A stretch of 64,000 bases of DNA from Hetaerina americana (taxonomy: Eukaryota; Arthropoda; Insecta; Odonata; Calopterygidae). The DNA lies in NCBI GenBank assembly GCA_022747635.1, contig JAKTNV010000067.1, positions 362,001-426,000 on the forward strand, read 5' to 3'. Below, one piece after another: positions 22,834-33,345 of this stretch. How positions within the stretch are numbered: the stretch's first letter is position 1; each line of letters begins with the position of its first letter. A model generated the notes under the pieces. That model had not been told where the DNA came from and made no database searches. It was given only the letters and a program-made list of their open reading frames with translations. Position numbers and translations under genes: made by a program.

Positions 22834-24516
22834 GTTTCCTTTGCAATCTTTAATTTGTTTCCTACTTGTATCTGAAATATTTTTAATGTTTCTAAAATGA
22901 CTTCGGTTTTATACTGTTATGATTTCTGATTGTTCGGGGAAAGAATGTCTATTGGTATCTTTATGTACTGGAATCTATCTCCCTTATTTTATCTTTGTGG
23001 TCTGATCTACTTAAGCAATGTGGGTCCATAATAATTCCCTTTGTGCCATCGTTAAATTCCTTTGTTCTTAACCTTTCTAAAAGCCCTTAAAAGAGCTGTC
23101 ACACTTGTGTTCTTATCATAACAATTTTCAACGAATCTGGCGGATTTTCTCTGGACTTTATCTAATTCTTTTGCCAAATTTTCTCTCAAGGATCCCAAAT
23201 ACTTGTTGCATATTCCAAATGAGGTCTAACTAGAGCAAAATAACACCTCTCTTTAAATTTCTCATTACATTTTCCCACCACCTGTTTAACGAAGCCGAGT
23301 TTTTTAAAAGCAGATTCGCATGTTGGCCTGAGATGTGCTCCCCATGAAAGGCGTGGTGTTAGAACAACCCCTAAATACTTAACTTGATTGGCCGTAGTCA
23401 GTACTGAACCCTCTATTTCGTAGTTTATGTCCTATTCGCTACTTCCTTTGTTCTAACATTTCAAAACTGTGCATTTGTCTACACATATTAAGCATTAATC
23501 TGCATTCGTAATACCAATTCAAGGCTGAGTCTACACTGGTCTCTAGAGAGTAGCTCGCGATTTAGTTGGCTCCTTATTTCCTTGTATACCACCGTGTCGT
23601 CAGCAAATAACCTCAGATTATTACTAACCTGTGCGCTTAAGTCAAAAATGTATATTAAGAACAGAAGAGGCCCTATTACACTGCTGTGGCCCCCTGTTAG
23701 TTATTTAAAAATTTGTTTCTAAAGAGTGATTTGCGAATATATGAAGGAGTTCTTGGCATGAATATCACTTTTTGGCAGATTTTGCAAGCAGTACGTGTCC
23801 CAGTCAATTGACGGTAGATTTACATTACCATTTTGCGATTTTAATAATACTGTTGCAATTTTTGTTGCTGAGAGTGGATATTTGGACGTCAAGCTCGTGT
23901 AGAACATCTGTATTAGATGTTTGGGGTCTGTAAAATGAGCACACGAATAGGCTTCTGTCGTTGTAGTCCTTTATGCTGCACCTAGCGCGTTTGTACCATA
24001 TGTTATTTACGTCGCATTCGTATCGTTGGCTACTAAGATGTGACTTTAGAGCAATTAATACCATATTAAGAACAGAAGAGGCCCTATTACACTTCCCTGG
24101 GGGACGCCCGAAGTTACATCTCTATCCGTTGAGCAGAACCCATCGATGAATACTATTTGTTTGCGATTTGACAAGAAATCTCTAATCCAATTAATAAATT
24201 TCTCATTGATTCCATAGCATTTAAGTTTGTGTGAAAATTTGTTGTGTGGGACTTTATTGAAGGCTTTTTTTTAAATCGAGCAACACTGTATCGACTTGTG
24301 TGTTGTTTTCTCCCGATCGAAGCACATCATGAATGAGAAGACCTAATTGTGTTTCGCAAGATCTGCTTTTCCTAAATCCGTGCTGGTTGTGGATTAGTAT
24401 TTTCCTACTATCAAGAAATCTCATAATGTTAGTGACGATGATGTGTTCCATTATTTTACAAGAGATCGATGTTAAAGAATTGGGTCGGCAACAATTGGGT
24501 CCTCCATTCTGTTGAC
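22831..24516 (-). mobile_element. CR1/Jockey-type LINE fragment, rearranged
   Basis: Read on the minus strand from 24516: RPNSLTSISCKIMEH, NQHGFRKSRSCETQL (about 24340-24395), a DL..KAFDKVPH-like segment (frameshifted near 24270), FINWIRDFL, VTSGVPQGSVIGPLLFLI (about 24065-24120). A foreign segment interrupts here (23682-24062). The RT then resumes with GPLLFLIYIFDLS, LRLFADD (FADD codons 23596-23607), VKYLGVVLTPRLSWGAHL (about 23315-23385), FALVRPHLEYATSIWDP (about 23195-23250) and a C-terminal VQRKSARFV segment. The motif order is that of CR1/Jockey-clade reverse transcriptases, which copy RNA by target-primed reverse transcription. Several frameshifts and stops are present, and the 5' half (most of the endonuclease) is missing. 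The 3' end abuts the (TA)n beside the Penelope element. Confidence 0.85.
23652..24092 (-). other. Endonuclease segment inserted inside the LINE RT, flanked by a 30-bp direct repeat
   Basis: The same 30 bases (starting atattaagaacagaagagg and ending ccctattacac) occur at 23652-23681 and 24063-24092, that is, on both sides of the 381-base insert at 23682-24062. On the minus strand the insert encodes the end of a LINE apurinic-type endonuclease: SLFVCSFYRPQTSN, then NLPSIDWDTYC (normally preceded by GDF in this family). So RT, endonuclease end and RT occur in that order, which no normal LINE has. The direct repeat falls in the RT codons for GPLLFLI, suggesting a target-site duplication or template-switching event. 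Confidence 0.75.
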
Positions 24517-26900
24517 CGCATGCTCTGCTTCGAAAGGCTGAAAGGTAATCTCCGGCACGAAAAAAACCCAGAGGTATTAATAATGTGTGGTAGTTTTAAT
24601 GAAGATGAAATAACAAACAAAGGCATTGAATTTAACAAAAAATGGAGTAACACGTTCGCTGATAATTTTTAGGTTAAGAACAACAATATACTCTAAAAAT
24701 ATTCCTTTGGAGGATACTCAAAAGGTAACGCGGGTGTCCAAAAAAATCTCCTAAACGATAAAAAATTCCATTTAGTGCTAAAACTGCAGGTGTTTACGAG
24801 ATAAATGAACTTGTATGTTCCATTTAAGATGCAGCACTGAATAAATTGGTGCGCTCTGTTTGATCTTTCATTCTACAAAAAAACTCACACAAAAAGAAAG
24901 ACATGACTACGGGTTAAGCATCGGTTTCAAATGATCTCAGAAATCTGGAATCACTGCAAAATGTGACAATTTTCGCCCAATTGCCAACATTTTGGGGATT
25001 TCATCTCTGCTGACATTCTTTTCTTGACGTAAACAACCACAATTCAGATTCAAACCAATCTCCGGCGAAATAATTTGAAAAAAGACGCACATAATATGAA
25101 GTGTGGTTTGGATAACAATAGCGTCATGCAAACAAATGTAGTAATGGTGGGTCCAAGGCCGAAAGTTTACCCTACACTTCATAGATATTACTCTATGGGG
25201 AAACTGCACCTAACTCACGTTAGCACTGAGCACAAGATGCGAAGCGAGCAGTTGCGAAAGGGCTCGCATTAATGCGATACTCCAGTTTTGATGTTCTGGA
25301 CGCTGTATCCCTTTATCATCCGAGCCCTTGCCGCGACGTGGAGGAGAAACGCTTTAATTAACGCATTCTCATGGCGTGGAGTGTTAAAAGGGAGGATACC
25401 ACATTTTCCATGAAGAGACAAAAGTGACACGTAAACACTGCAACACAACCATCTTGTGGAGAGAGATAGGGCACGGATAAAAATAAGGTATTATTGGTAA
25501 ATAAATTATTAAGTTGAAAAAAAGAAGGAAAAGAGGAACTACTCTTAGCTGAACTATTAAAATAATACCAGTAAGGAGAAGCGACGCACGACATGAAGAC
25601 AAGAAGTCTATGGTCGACAACATTTTCATATTTGTGGGAGCGCGGGGAAAAAATATAACCTATTCACTATTTGTTTCACGCCTGTAAAATAACTGCAAAA
25701 GTAAAAATAGCACGAAATAAATAAAAATTTTGGAGCACGTCTCAATGGTCAAATCACTCCAAATTATGACCAAAAGAATCAAACAATCATTTTCAAGTCG
25801 AATTATGACACCCCTTCTAGCTGCAAAAAACAACAATCTGGATTGCATACCTAACAGAGACTAACGTTCAAGTGTGAATAGGAACCTCAAATCACGGATT
25901 ATTTGGTTTTCGCTTCACTCCATCCGCCTCTCCCGCTTTCTGCATCGCTCTGCTTGTCCTCGTATTCGTTGCTTTGCCTAAATGCATACGGAAGTGATAG
26001 ACGAAGGCTTCCAATTGCTACTGGCGGTGTATCTTTCTCTTTGTCAATAGTCAAATCCGGACATGGGGAACTTGATTGTGAAAGAGAGCACAGTTACGTC
26101 AAATGAAAGTGGGTATTTTTCAATGAAATAAAAATTGAATCCCGTTAAAATTAACTGATGTTATGTAATCAAAATTAACTTTCGAATCAATCTTCAACTG
26201 ATTTGATAGAAACATATTGACTCCAGCAAGAATTCCTGTCAGAAAGCTTGCTGTTTTCTCAAAGAAAAAACGAACTATTGCATTAAATATGACGAGCAGT
26301 TATATTTCTATCGAATGGAGTAAGAATGCCTTTGTGTAATTTAGAGTCGATCCACTCCATCTTCTTTTGCCTCAATTCAGCACCGACCTAAATTTATTTA
26401 TATGAAGGTCCATTTTCATCAAACGAATTAATAGCGAATCAAATTTACCAAGATGTATTTTCTAATTAAATAAATAATTGTTTAAAATTAAGCAGGAAAA
26501 AGGCAAGGAGCTAAGAGTTACTCAAATGAGATTCTTTTTAACTTAAGGTTTGAAATTTTAACGGGTTACTGCTAATGTCCGGAGAAATCTCTATTCTGAA
26601 AATCTGCACAAAGGAAAATGATATTAAATATTATATTTGCTAATATAGAAAGAGTAAGTCACGATAAAACCCGGAAACATTTGTAAACGCAAGTGAGGCA
26701 AGGGTTGCCGAAGTTTACGTCTGTTTCACGGCGGATTTTTCCATTGCGGAATCTAGTTGAAGGCGCAATAAAGGTATTTCCACAGCATAATTAAAATATA
26801 TGAGCCCTTTTTATAGATGCTTGATCCAGCTTAGGCGCCAAAAATACCAATGCTTGAGGTGAGGGCAATTCCTGGCTACATTCTGTTTAATTCGCATATT
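24517..26900. other. AT-rich non-coding sequence
   Basis: No gene recognised. A string cgcgggtgtccaaaaaaat at about 24730 resembles the outer end of some DNA transposons, but I found no partner end. Frames of up to 90 codons here lack recognisable features. Confidence 0.5.
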
Positions 26901-28139
26901 CAGCAACAGCGTGCGGGGTGACAATCCTGCCACCCGCGGTTTTTTCGACCACGGAATTATTCAGGGACATAGCCCCTGAGGGCAGCGAGGGAACGCTCCT
27001 CTAATTTATGACCCCGCCTTCCTCTGGATCTTTCTAAGACCATTAAGTTTTGACCATTCTTTTTTCTGGTCACCACCTCATATGCAGTAAATACCAATTG
27101 ATCGCCACAAATTTTCACGCGTAGTATCGGTGCCCCCATTTTGAGCATTTTGACAGATGAGGATAGAGAAAATACTCTGGAGAAGTCGGGAGAGGAGGGA
27201 GGAATAAGAATGCAGGAGAAAGAACACGGTAGAAGGAAATCGGAAGAAGATAGTGCATAACTGCTTAAAGGGTGTGATGGAATGAAAAACGATGCGACAT
27301 AACGGAGATGTTTAAACCGGCGATAATAAAGAAAATTAAGGGAGCTCATACGGTACGAATTAGGCGGAAAGTAACGTGAGGAATTAAATTTGGGCAAAAG
27401 AGTTTTAAGCTGCGTACGAGAGCTTTCGAAATCCACGATGACGTGCAGAAGCCTTCATCAAATTCTTTAAATCCACCGCTAAAAAGACGTCGTGTACCTG
27501 CAGGTATAAAGACTATACTGAACGTGAGCGTGTCGTATGGATCATCCGGAGAAACACGGAGGAAATGCAGCGCCATGCTATGATCGCTTCCACGAATAAA
27601 ATCCGAACTTTCAGAGAAGCTTTGAGTTGCTTCAAGCCATTTACGTCATTAATGCACATCCGCTTACCGAATAATTTCATCCACGCCTTAAAAATAGTTT
27701 GTCTACAGTAGCAATTAATATTTACTCGTGGAATTGTAATGAGCTGTTGCAGCCCAAGCGGTTGGCGATGCCTCACCGTCGGCGATCCGCTCTCGGGTTG
27801 TCGCAATTGGTGTAAAACGTGCGGTGGACAAGGGCGCAATGGTTAATGGGGTTGCGAGATTGATGGAGAGGGCGACAGTCAAGACAGGCCCAGCTGGTGC
27901 CACACCAAAACCTGGATATACGGCGCCGCATTTATTTTAACGCGGTGACGTTCTTGACAATGTCGCTATGTCAAAGCGACCTTTGGGAACCGGGGCGCTT
28001 CCCGACGGAGTGTCCACCGAGGCATTTTCGTCGACGTGAATTTTCTGTCGAGAGGCTCTTAACACAAGTCAACAGTCTAGTACTGCCATTGTAGTTCTTT
28101 TCTTGCGCGCCTCGAATATTTTCACCTTAGATTACGCGA
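26901..28139. other. Mixed-composition non-coding sequence
   Basis: No recognised gene. A minus-strand frame of 159 codons (26957-27436) has a Ser/Phe-rich middle and no motif I recognise; I do not call it. A TATA-like string (gtataaagac) lies at about 27505. Confidence 0.45.
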
Positions 28140-29035
28140 CCCGGCCGCACCCCCTCTTTCCACCCCCCACCCCCGTGAAAGCGGCCCAGAACGTCTCTTG
28201 GAGTGCACATGGCTAATGCGAAGTTTGCGGAGACTTTATCAATTTGTGCTCGGGCTCGTTTCCCCCCCCCCCCAGGGAGGTGTCTAATTTGCGGAAACAC
28301 TCAACCGCGATGTGCCAATACTTTCTCTTTGCAAGGGTAGGGTCTCTTCTGGGGTTTCGCCTTTTTTTGACGTGACAATGTCTTGCCGTGAGGGGGCGGA
28401 GCAAGGGGATTGCCCCCTGCGAAGGGGAGACGGTACAGAGGCGACCCTTTTTGTCGCTCGTCGATGACCTTCCAAGATGCGACTTTCTCGCCGGGAGGGT
28501 GGAAGGAAGGAAGTGCGGGACCTTTTTGCCGCCGCATTACACAGAGAGCCCTCCGAGGAAACCCCACCACCCTCCCGCCTCCTCCCTCACTTTCCCAGCT
28601 CCCTTTTCCTCTGCCCCTGGACAAATTCCATTTCCTCCTGGAATTCGATCCCGGTCCGGGAGCGGGAAAACCAGCGGGTCCGTCCCTCCCTGCCCTCCGG
28701 AGTGCGTGCTGGAACACACGGGAACTGGAGGCAGGTGGGTTGAAAGGGGAGAGGCAGGGAGCGGCGAGAGCTTGGACAAAGGAGGCGGATGGACGGGGAG
28801 GGGGCGGGGCGGGAGGAGGGGAGGGAGGAAGAGGGGGGGAGGGAAGTAGAGGGGGCGGAGGGAGAGTGTGTTTTGGGGGAAATGTTTAATGGAGGAGAAG
28901 ATGGGGAGAGAGAGGGTGGGGGCACGGTGTGAGTCTGAGATGTACGGGCAGTTGAGGGGAAGGATGGTAGGAAAGGTGGGCGGATGACTGGAATGGGGAC
29001 CGTGGCGTGTCTGTTTGTATGCATGTATGTGCGTG

Positions 29036-29036
<1 letters not shown>

Positions 29037-29121
<85 letters not shown>

Positions 29122-29136
29122 ATTTATATATATATT
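29037..29136. repeat. (TA)n tract
   Basis: About 35 perfect units (29037-29107), then three TTTA-interrupted sub-runs to 29136. It lies inside the polypurine region. Confidence 0.95.
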
Positions 29137-29139
29137 TAC

Positions 29140-29860
29140 GAAGGTGAACCTGGAACCTGGACGAGTAGAGAGAGAGAGATGGCGGGAGGGAGGGAGGGAA
29201 AGAGAGGGTAGCGGGAGACGGAGGAACGGCGAAATGTGATTAGGGAAGTAGAAGAGGGCGAAATGAGCACAGGGAAGAAAGCAGGGGAGGGTGCGATGGA
29301 GTTTGGGGCTGTCCAGGAGCAAATGGGGTGGAGGAAAAGGGATGGGGGAAGGCGAGGCGGGGAGTGGTAAGTAAATGGGGTGGGAAAGGGGGAGGTTTCG
29401 GAAGGGACGGAGGAGACGGGAGGAATGCGTGGGGCGGAAGGGAAGGAGAGAAGTGGCTCGGAAGGAAGGAGAGGCGGATGAGTAGGGTCGCGGTAGGGAG
29501 TGGGTGAGCAGAGAGAGAGAGAGCGGTAGGGAGAGGGGCAGAGTGAGGAGGAGACGAATGGAAGCGGCGGGGGTGAAGATTAGGATAGGACGGAGAGGGA
29601 TGAACGTAGGGGTGGAAATGGGAATTTAGATGAGAGAGGACGCTAGAGAGATGAGGGGGGTGTGCGAAGGCGAGGGATGGTGGGAAAGGAGGGAGGGGGG
29701 TACGGGGTGGGGGGGAGGGATAGAAGGGAATAAGGAAAGAGAAAGGGGATGAAAGGGAGGTCTTGTCGCCCGGGGGGTGTGGGCGACCGGGCAAAGGGAT
29801 GCGGTGGGGAAGAAGGGACTCTGGGGGAGCATTATTCCCGTGGGATGCTTCAGCGAGAGA
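29140..29860 (+). repeat. Polypurine tract of about 700 bases
   Basis: The plus strand is overwhelmingly G and A, with only scattered C and T. It includes GGGA/GGAA runs and a (GA)n run at about 29509-29523. The structure could form intramolecular triplex or G-quadruplex DNA. The Ser/Pro/His-rich 212-codon frame on the minus strand is a by-product. Confidence 0.8.
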
Positions 29861-30237
29861 TTTACAGCACCACGACATTCTCGAGGGTATTTTAACAAGT
29901 TTTAAACGCCGCTATCGTGGCAGCCCCTCCTTATGTTTCATAAAAACGTATAAATTCACGTGGAAGCACGAATTATTCGTTAGCCATTATCTTTCTTGTC
30001 GAAAGAGGAATGCTCTTATTTCGTCTTTGTCGAGCACGACAAAATATATGCATGTATATTTGTACATTCATTCGACCTTGATTTTTGGGAAAAATGGCAA
30101 CCGCTGCTTGAGGCCCACGTGTCCGCCGTGATTATCTCACTGCTGAGGGGAGTAGAGAGAGAGACGGGGCCGAGGGGAAGGTGTGTGTGGGGACGTGCTC
30201 CCAGCAGACTCCTAGCGAAACGCTGAGTAAATTACGG

Positions 30238-30302
30238 GACGCAGTTGGTGGACGATACTCGTGATGACGTCTTCCGCTGGTCCTGGTTCGGATCCCATGG
30301 AT
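30238..30302 (+). other. tRNA-like fragment (possible SINE head)
   Basis: A-box-like cagttggtggac and B-box-like ggttcggatcc (30285-30295) occur at tRNA-like spacing, but there is no matched acceptor stem and no body shared with the SINE copies at 4262, 5712 or 18153. It may be the head of a different SINE, or chance. Confidence 0.25.
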
Positions 30303-32390
30303 GGTAATATTCTGAGAGAGACAAAATAGATACTGCCGTTCCTGCTTCAGTTTCGTGTTGTATACGAGCACTTGTAGAACTTAAAATTTCAGTTTGCTAC
30401 AGATGATAATGGAACATTTTTTAAACTCTTTGGGTCATGTTGGAAATTTTTTTTTTGAAAAATAAGCGATCATGGTTTCTCGAGTTGGCACCCAGACGCC
30501 AAAGGCATCAGATTAAATATTCAGGAAAGACACTCCGTTATTAGTTTCCGTCGCGAGCGAGTGCGACCTGCGCGTCGGTGGCGTCATGCTTCCATTGCCG
30601 CACTTCACATCCACATAAACGAGCCGTTTACAACCGAGCGGTCTTGTCTCTGGATTAATTTTATTACCGGGGAGAAATTCTACGGTCCGGGGAAATTCTG
30701 CAGACTAGACCGCAGGATTTAACCGAAAACAAAGGTGATTTTTTCCCGATCCGGTTCGACTACGTGATTCTTGTCTGCTCCCTGCCGAAGGACTGCCAAA
30801 TCACAGTTTTTATCGGTGACGGAATGGACCCACAGTGGTTCCCTCGGACGGCTAAGAGTCACGGTAAAACCAGCTACCGTTAGGCCGCCTCACTCGGTCA
30901 TCTCCGCCCTGTTGTTCCTTCCACCGATTCGCAATTCCATCCCAATTTCGACCACGGCATACAAGCAACTTTCGCGAAAACCACGGGCCATCAGAGTGAC
31001 GACTGAAGGGTAGGTGAAAACTTAAGTTAATTCTCAGGTGAAACGTGTCATTATCTTTTAAATGGGAGAAGCCGACGGGACAAACTGCCCTTTCCTGCGC
31101 AAAATCGTTTCTCGATGGCCGGATTTTCTTCCCGAGTAAGTGTCTTCTCCACGAGGTTCACTCCCGCCCGAGGCAGCAGAGTGTCTTATTGAGGTGATAC
31201 ATATGGGCTCAAAGGAGAGAGTGGTCATAAACATTGCGATTTGGGTTTTAAGAGCAGGAAATTGCTATTTGAAGGAAAAATTAAAGTTAAAAAAAACATT
31301 ATTTGGTAGTAAATCGAAAATACTTGAATATTCTATCGCTGCTTTCATTTTCTGGCTTGCGTGTTTAATAAAACAAGCCAACAAACTTAGTTTACTCAAA
31401 AAAAAAGCATGGGAAGCAAAAATGCTATATTGATATTTCAAAAACTGCAAGAGAATGAGGAATCCGTAATATATTTTTTCCAGCTTCTATCGGTAATTTT
31501 CACCATAAAAGATATTTATCATCGAGAACGCTAGATTTCTCTCCTTGATCCAAAGATAGAAAAAACTGTTTTCCAAGATTTCAAAAATTCTTGGGTATAT
31601 CGATGAATTTAAATAACACAAGAATCGATTCCGGAGATATATTGTGTGTTAAAATTAAGCAAAAAATTACCTAAATACGTCCCAATGACTTGCTTTAACA
31701 AAAATGATATTTGAAAGTGTAACTTTCGTTGAATGGAACATCGATGTTTTGATAATCGCAAAACACATATTTTTTCAGAATGAAATTAATTCGATTGCCT
31801 TAAGAACAAGAGAAAAAGAAAATGACGCGACCATTTGAGGATATCAACTTACTATTTCCATCTTCCTGAATGCATAACGAAAAAATCCTTAGACATGGAG
31901 AGCTCATTTCGAGAAGGGTCGAGCTAAGAATTTTAGTTAAACTATCCGGTGAATAATGAATGGTAATGATGATGAATATTTGGAGAGCAATTTCATCATC
32001 GAGATAAGCTCCAAATTCATTGGGAAGGGCCGTGCAGCGCCATAGGACACACACTTTCGCTAGACCTCCGAGTTTAATAAAAATCAACGGGCAGACCGCC
32101 GTCGGATTAGCCAAGGTTGGCTAGACTTGAAATAACCCAGCTAATTTAATCCACACACGACCACCACTTTGAACTTGCAAAAATATTTTGCCGTCTCCCC
32201 CCAACCCCAATGGGGCGATAGAGAAGGAAGCATAGTTCCATCTAAGTGCTCTAGGATGTGTGGTATCTCCCTGTTTGACCTCCACTCCGGAGGAATGCGC
32301 CCGCATTAAGCGACTCCTCCCACAACACACAAATCTCCGTGCAGGCCTGCGTTGAAAGTACGCCGCCACCAAATGATATTAACCCGACTA
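30303..32390. other. Non-coding sequence
   Basis: CpG-moderate to about 31130, then AT-rich. No gene or repeat recognised. A minus-strand 104-codon frame at 31800-32114 has no recognisable feature. Confidence 0.5.
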
Positions 32391-32770
32391 AGCCGGTTGC
32401 GGAGAGTCGAGGGATCTAGAACCGCCCTCCACCCCTGCTACCTTCCCTCACCCTCACCACCCTTCCCTTTCCCGGCCCCACCCAACACCCCCCCATCCAC
32501 CCCCCATCTCAACGCCGGGGTGGACGGACGAAAATGCAACCCGCAGTCCTTTCCACGGTGGAATGAAATCCGAATATCAAACGCGAATTGCAATCCTCGC
32601 TCGGGAACAGGGCTGCGGGAACCCCTGTAAAATTGTCGTAAAGACTGCATCTCTCGCGAGCAGCCACACGGAGCAGCTGCGGTGCCAGTAAAGGATTGTG
32701 AATGGGCTTGTTGAGGAATTAGGGGGGGCGAGGAAATATCAAGTATCGCCCGCACAAAAAAAGGACGAGG
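32391..32770. other. Short C-rich to mixed GC-rich block
   Basis: Pyrimidine-rich at 32420-32510 (long C runs), then CpG-containing mixed sequence up to the mariner remnant. No gene called. Confidence 0.35.
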
Positions 32771-32789
32771 TCCAAGCGGAATCAGTTGA

Positions 32790-33345
32790 ATCTGGCGCGA
32801 ATTTCTTCTTTTTCAAAACAAGTGTTTTTGTCCAGAGGAATTCACGATGATATGATGGCTGTTTATGGAAAAGATAGCCCGTCGCATGATGAAGTTGTGA
32901 GGAGAAAAATGAATTTTCAAAGTGGTCGAATGCACCACACAAACGATTATCTAAGAAGTGGAAGACCATCACTCACGAGCGATGTTGCCACAGTGAATAA
33001 AATGAAGATGACTTAGACCAGAAAGCAATCGTCCAACTGATCATGAATGGGACTACGACAGTGTGTGGAAAATATTTCACGAAGCTCGCATCAAAGGTGT
33101 CAGCACGCTGAGTTCCACTTTACGTCGCAGGTGTCAGCACGCTGAGTTACTGACTTCTTCTCAGAAGGAAACACGACACAAACACGAGGTGCAAAAATGA
33201 TTTTCGACGCAATCTGCTGAGTTCTACAATGACGGCCTTCTAAAAATGAAGAAACGCCGGGAGAAATGCACAACTCTAAATGGCGACTTTGTAGAGAGGG
33301 CTCATAATCATAATAAAAATTATGTTTCTATCTCCGTTAGTTTTT
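32790..33345 (+). mobile_element. Internally deleted mariner-family transposon
   Basis: The N-terminal helix-turn-helix region of a mariner transposase is readable in one frame at about 32838-33005: IHDDMMAVYGKDSPS, HDEVVRRKMNFQSG, LRSGRPSLTSDVATVNK. A frame-disturbed piece of the second DNA-binding half follows (33050-33180). The C-terminal end is then seen at about 33215-33295: EFYNDGLLKM, an REKC segment and LNGDFVER, which matches the family's FYxxGI...RWEKCI...GDYVEK ending. The catalytic middle (the TGDE and later Asp motifs) is absent, so the copy is a non-autonomous deletion relic. A 19-base exact direct repeat (ggtgtcagcacgctgagtt, at 33096-33114 and 33130-33148) lies at the damaged centre. 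Terminal inverted repeats were not identified with confidence. Confidence 0.75.

Larger units (their letters stand above)
28140..30240. other. Large GC-rich block with long polypurine tracts
   Basis: Starts C-rich (28140-28280, with C12 at 28262-28273), is CpG-rich and mixed to 28550, pyrimidine-rich at 28555-28625, and then purine-rich on the plus strand from about 28735 to 29860, interrupted only by a (TA)n. Frames of 120-260 codons cross it on both strands; they are low-complexity and mutually overlapping, and the longest runs straight through the (TA)n as Tyr/Ile repeats, so none is called. From 29930 to 30240 the composition returns to normal. Confidence 0.4.

Noticed and set aside
28537..29322. 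A 261-codon minus-strand frame
   Set aside because: It consists of Pro/Ser/Leu-rich stretches joined through a Tyr/Ile (TA)n segment, so it cannot be a real protein gene.
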